From positions 1-7,837 of the forward strand of contig VBGV01000094.1 of the NCBI GenBank assembly GCA_005880755.1: a DNA stretch of 7,837 nt, read 5' to 3'. The DNA comes from Chloroflexota bacterium (GTDB taxonomy: Bacteria; Chloroflexota; Dormibacteria; Dormibacterales; Dormibacteraceae). Positions 5,241-7,837 of the stretch are shown here, piece after piece (within the stretch, counting starts at the first letter, position 1; each line of letters opens with the position of its first letter). A model generated the notes under the pieces. The model saw only the letters and a program-made list of their open reading frames with translations. It made no database searches and was not told the origin of the DNA. Made by a program: the position numbers and the translations under genes.

Positions 5241-6251
5241 GTGGAATCGGCCGGCGCCGACCTGGTTCTGAGCAATCCGGACCTGGTCGTGCGCTGCGCC
5301 GATCCGCTCAACTGCGAGGTCCGCTTGTCGCGCCTTGCTCATGTAGCGGTGACGCCCAACGATCGCTTCTACGTCCGCAACCACTTCCCGGTGCCAGCCA
5401 TCGACGCCGACCGCTGGCGGCTGCGCGTGAGTGGCCATGTCACCGACTCGCTCGACTTTTCGCTGCCCGAGCTGAGGCACATGCCCGCCCAAACGCTGAC
5501 TGTGACTCTCGAATGCGCCGGCAACGGACGGTCCATGTTCAACCCGCCCATCGACGGCGAACCGTGGGGGCTCGGCGCCGTGAGCACGGCCGAATGGACA
5601 GGCGTCGCGCTGTCAGAGATCCTGGATCGCGCCGACGTCCAGCCCAACGCGAGCCATCTGGTCTTTCGCGGCGCCGACGGATTCGAGCGTGGCCTCGGGC
5701 TCGAAACCCCGGTTCTCCTCGCGTATGAGATGAACGGCCTACCGATGGCCGCGAATCATGGCTATCCATTGCGTGCGATCGTGCCCGGCTGGTATGCGGT
5801 CGCCGGGGTCAAGTGGCTCGTGGAGGTCGAGGTCACGGATCGACCGTTTGACGGTTACTACCAGGTCGAGCGATACGTCTACGACCGCGACACGCCCGTC
5901 ACCCGGATGCATGTCCGTTCGCTTGTCACCGCACCGGAGGAAGGCGCGCGTGTGAAGCTCGGCGACCTGACGATCGAGGGCCTGGCGTGGTCAGGATCGA
6001 ATCCGATCGCGCGGGTGGACGTCAGCGTCGGTGACGGCGATTGGCTGGAGGCAAACTTGCTCGGGCAGCCAAATCTCTACGCCTGGCAGCGCTGGCAGCT
6101 CATCACCCGGATCGACCGGCCCGGCTCGATCCTGATCCGCTCCCGCGCCACCGACTCGAGCGGCGCGACCCAGCCCCCGGAAGCCGAGTGGAACCGCCTG
6201 GGCTACGGCAACAACTCGATCCAGACCGTGACTTTTCGCGCGCGCCTCTAG
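5241..6251 (+). CDS. Sulfite-oxidase-like molybdopterin oxidoreductase
   Basis: This 336-residue protein belongs to the sulfite oxidase family, which carries the molybdopterin form of the molybdenum cofactor and typically oxidises sulfite to sulfate. The Moco domain (about 30-205) contains TPNDRFYVRNHFPVP (38-52), the Mo-ligating Cys92 in TLECAGNGRSMF, and HGYPLRAIVPGWYA (173-186) with GVKWL (189-193). The C-terminal Ig-like dimerisation domain follows (about 225-336), ending GYGNNSIQTVTFRA. No heme domain and no Tat signal are visible, so it is probably cytosolic with an unidentified electron acceptor. I chose GTG 5241 because family homology begins soon after it and TCTAAT lies 6 bases upstream. 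GTG 5079 and the ATGs at 5166 and 5190 add residues with no family resemblance and also lack ribosome binding sites. The substrate could differ from sulfite. Confidence 0.88.
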   Translation: MESAGADLVLSNPDLVVRCADPLNCEVRLSRLAHVAVTPNDRFYVRNHFPVPAIDADRWRLRVSGHVTDSLDFSLPELRHMPAQTLTVTLECAGNGRSMFNPPIDGEPWGLGAVSTAEWTGVALSEILDRADVQPNASHLVFRGADGFERGLGLETPVLLAYEMNGLPMAANHGYPLRAIVPGWYAVAGVKWLVEVEVTDRPFDGYYQVERYVYDRDTPVTRMHVRSLVTAPEEGARVKLGDLTIEGLAWSGSNPIARVDVSVGDGDWLEANLLGQPNLYAWQRWQLITRIDRPGSILIRSRATDSSGATQPPEAEWNRLGYGNNSIQTVTFRARL

Positions 6252-7072
6252 GTTCGCGGAACGAGCGCCTGGACTTCCTCCATCATCCGGCGCTGCAGCA
6301 GGTACGAAACTCCGTAGACCGCCGCGCCGAGCACCGTTCCCGTCAGCACCGCGAGCAGGGCATGCACCGCCGCCGGCGAGATGGGTGCGAGCGCGACCGC
6401 GTCGTCGCCGATCACCGCCGCGCCGGCAAGCGCCAGGGGCGTGAGCACTGGCAGCAGCTGCAGCCGCCTCATCACGGGCGGGACCGGCGGCTCGACGCGG
6501 CCCACCATTCGCTGACCCATCACGCCGACCGACTTCACATGCTTCAGATGAGGCGTGACCGTAAGCACGATGTTCACCTGGTTCCCGGGCACCTGCTTCA
6601 GGCGCGCGGGCGGCACGAGGTACTGCTCCACGCCGCCTCGCGTCTGGACCATGAGCATGCCGAGGCCGATCGACGTGCTCACCGAGCTCGCGCCTACCAG
6701 CTGGCCCTGGACCAACCTCGGTTCGCTCCTGCGGTCTTTGAGTGCGAGCCGGAACCCGGGACCGACGAAGCTGGCGAGCAGCGCGATCGGCAGCACCCAT
6801 GCGATGGAAGCGGCGATCGCGTCAGGCCACCCGTAGACCGGGGGAAGAAAGACGAGACAGGCCGCAATGATGAGCACGCAAAGCACGGCGACCGCGATCG
6901 AGATGTAGCCGATGCGAATCACGTAGTCGGGGGCATAACCCTGGAGCATCCCGCCGGACTGGACATAGCGCTCGCGTTGTTTCCGCGTCGCGCCGGCGGC
7001 GTTGGAGCCGGACGGTTTGGGCTGAACCTTGCGGACCTGCTGCCGGACCTGCCGCATCTGTTTCTTGCCCAC
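6248..7072 (-). CDS. Membrane protein with four helices and a central soluble domain, unknown function
   Basis: I cannot name a family for this 274-residue protein. The N-terminal 45 residues are basic and polar (KKQMRQVRQQVRKVQPKP). Hydrophobic helices lie at about 52-76, 86-106, 204-222 and 236-258. Between helices 2 and 3 is a roughly 95-residue soluble segment (110-203), rich in beta-type sequence such as QYLVPPARLKQVPGNQVNIV and in the motif VKSVGVMGQRMVGRVEPP split around 179-196. This symmetrical two-plus-two helix layout suggests both ends are cytoplasmic. GTG 7072 is chosen because it shares one base with the DUF488 stop (TAGTG), indicating coupling; ATG 7057 is an alternative, while starts further upstream lie inside the DUF488 gene. 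Its stop interlocks with that of the convergent molybdenum enzyme in one CTAG. Confidence 0.8.
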   Translation of the reverse strand: MGKKQMRQVRQQVRKVQPKPSGSNAAGATRKQRERYVQSGGMLQGYAPDYVIRIGYISIAVAVLCVLIIAACLVFLPPVYGWPDAIAASIAWVLPIALLASFVGPGFRLALKDRRSEPRLVQGQLVGASSVSTSIGLGMLMVQTRGGVEQYLVPPARLKQVPGNQVNIVLTVTPHLKHVKSVGVMGQRMVGRVEPPVPPVMRRLQLLPVLTPLALAGAAVIGDDAVALAPISPAAVHALLAVLTGTVLGAAVYGVSYLLQRRMMEEVQALVPRT

Positions 7073-7593
7073 TACAGCGCGAGTGTATCGGGCGCCGGAT
7101 AGGAGATGCGGCCTTCGTGAACTCGGGCGAAGGGCGTCAGAACGTGGCGCGCGGGCTCGGACTTGCCGGTGATGTGCCTCACCTCGACACCCTGCACCGT
7201 GAGCGCGTCCGCGATGAGCGAGCGATGGCACCGCCAGGGCACAGCTTCAGCACACATGATCGTGGTGGGGCCGAGTCCCAAGAGCCGATTCACCCCCGTC
7301 CAGAATTCTTCTGTCTGCATGTAGTCGGCATAGCCGCGAAAGCTAACGTTGCGCCAGCCCAGGTTGATCGAATCCGGCTGCGGCTTGCGCAAGCCGCCCA
7401 GCTCCGGCATGTGGAGGTAGCCGATCCCGTGCTGGCCCAGGGATCGCTCGAGCGGCGCCTTGGCGAAATGAGGCATGCGACGCGAGTCCGGTACCGTTCG
7501 CACATCGACCAGCAGCTCGACGCCGTGCTGCCGAAGCAGGTCGAGGAACTCGTCGAGCGATCGGGTCGAGTGCCCGATCGTGAAGACCGTTAC
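7072..7593 (-). CDS. DUF488 family protein; start codon not canonical
   Basis: The reading frame encodes a complete DUF488 protein of about 173 residues if counted from the codon at 7593. Landmarks are TVFTIGHSTRSLDEFL (2-17), VDVRTVPDSRR (29-39), PELGGLRKPQPDS, GWRNVSFRGYADYMQT, and MCAEAVPWRCHRSL with two conserved cysteines. The family is widespread and its biochemical role is not established. The first canonical start in frame is GTG 7503, which would remove the GHST motif and about 30 conserved residues. Homology instead begins right after the codon GTA at 7593-7591, which overlaps the upstream TAA as GTAA. An ancestral GTGA overlap changed by one G-to-A would explain this. So the gene may use GTA or ATC 7578, may be weakened, or the base may be an error. 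It is coupled to the downstream membrane protein. Confidence 0.8.
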   Translation of the reverse strand, partial: VTVFTIGHSTRSLDEFLDLLRQHGVELLVDVRTVPDSRRMPHFAKAPLERSLGQHGIGYLHMPELGGLRKPQPDSINLGWRNVSFRGYADYMQTEEFWTGVNRLLGLGPTTIMCAEAVPWRCHRSLIADALTVQGVEVRHITGKSEPARHVLTPFARVHEGRISYPAPDTLAL

Positions 7594-7837
7594 GGGGTCC
7601 GCTGGGAGGGATCGATCGCGGGCACGAGCACGCGCTTCACGACCGTCTTGCCATTGAGCTGGAACGATCCCGAGAAGAGGAACGCCGGCTCATAGAAGCT
7701 GCGGTCGCCCGCCGGCACGAGCACGTAAACGAGCTCGGCCTGAGTCAGCTTTACGGCCGGCGCCGGCGTCGCCGACACTCCCTGGCCGCCTGACGCGAGC
7801 GCCGACTGGATGGCGTCGGCCGCGGAGACGATCTTGT
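7590..7837 (-). CDS. Unrecognised protein, C-terminal part only
   Basis: The frame is open from the window edge to TAA 7592-7590 and gives the last 81 residues of a larger protein. The segment KIVSAADAIQSALASGG (1-17) looks helical. It is followed by a beta-rich end including LTQAELVYVLVPAGDRSFYE (30-49) and PAFLFSGSFQLNGK (50-63), then VLVPAIDP. The alternating pattern ending in a 'LVPA' strand recalls the C-termini of exported lipoproteins or sensor-associated extracellular domains, but this is only an impression and the signal region is outside the window. A GTG at 7778 lies in frame but the open frame continues upstream, so it is probably internal. Its stop abuts the start region of the DUF488 gene, suggesting one transcription unit of three minus-strand genes. 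Confidence 0.7.
   Translation of the reverse strand, partial: KIVSAADAIQSALASGGQGVSATPAPAVKLTQAELVYVLVPAGDRSFYEPAFLFSGSFQLNGKTVVKRVLVPAIDPSQRTP

Noticed and set aside
6041..7102. 353-codon plus-strand open frame
   Set aside because: It overlaps the molybdenum enzyme 3' end out of frame and is antisense to the membrane protein; the Arg/His/Asp-rich translation is typical of a shadow frame.
1..7837. Defence system, mobile element, CRISPR array, tRNA/rRNA
   Set aside because: No direct-repeat arrays, transposase or recombinase motifs, terminal inverted repeats or recognisable RNA genes were seen; the genes are mostly housekeeping.

Overview
The window is a compact, GC-rich bacterial chromosome segment with strong G/C preference at third codon positions. 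Genes lie on both strands and are packed closely. Several transcription units appear to start without a leader: a -10-like hexamer sits 6-9 bases before the start codon. Inside operons, genes are joined by stop/start overlaps or a Shine-Dalgarno sequence. This style, with an actinobacterial/Chloroflexota-like CysA-type sulfurtransferase, a GYD protein and a DUF488 protein, suggests a soil bacterium of the Actinomycetota/Chloroflexota/Dormibacterota type. That placement is inference. I see no mobile element, CRISPR array, tRNA or rRNA.

Layout. Bases 1-429 (-) hold the N-terminal part of a two-domain thiosulfate sulfurtransferase cut by the window edge. After a divergent 222-base spacer comes a DapF-like epimerase (652-1485, +) in which both catalytic cysteines are serines. 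It converges, with an 18-base overlap, on a five-gene minus-strand operon read from 4489 down to 1468: greA, an M24 Xaa-Pro peptidase, a Fur-family regulator, a GYD-domain protein and a type II HAD hydrolase. A 53-base divergent spacer separates greA from a small four-helix membrane protein (4543-4992, +). About 250 bases without a convincing gene follow, then a sulfite-oxidase-like molybdenum enzyme (5241-6251, +). Its stop codon interlocks with that of a 274-residue membrane protein (6248-7072, -). That protein is coupled by a 1-base overlap to a DUF488 gene (about 7072-7593, -), which in turn abuts the C-terminal part of an unrecognised gene running off the right edge (7590-7837, -).

How they fit together. 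Most genes are housekeeping: transcript-cleavage factor, peptide turnover, metal-responsive regulation and cell-wall amino-acid chemistry. Two sulfur-handling enzymes (sulfurtransferase and sulfite-oxidase-like) are present but about 5 kb apart and not in one operon.

Most worth a second look are the Ser/Ser DapF, the DUF488 gene that lacks a canonical start exactly where a GTGA overlap would be expected (it reads GTAA), the recurring leaderless start architecture, and the interleaved divergent promoters between greA and the membrane-protein gene.
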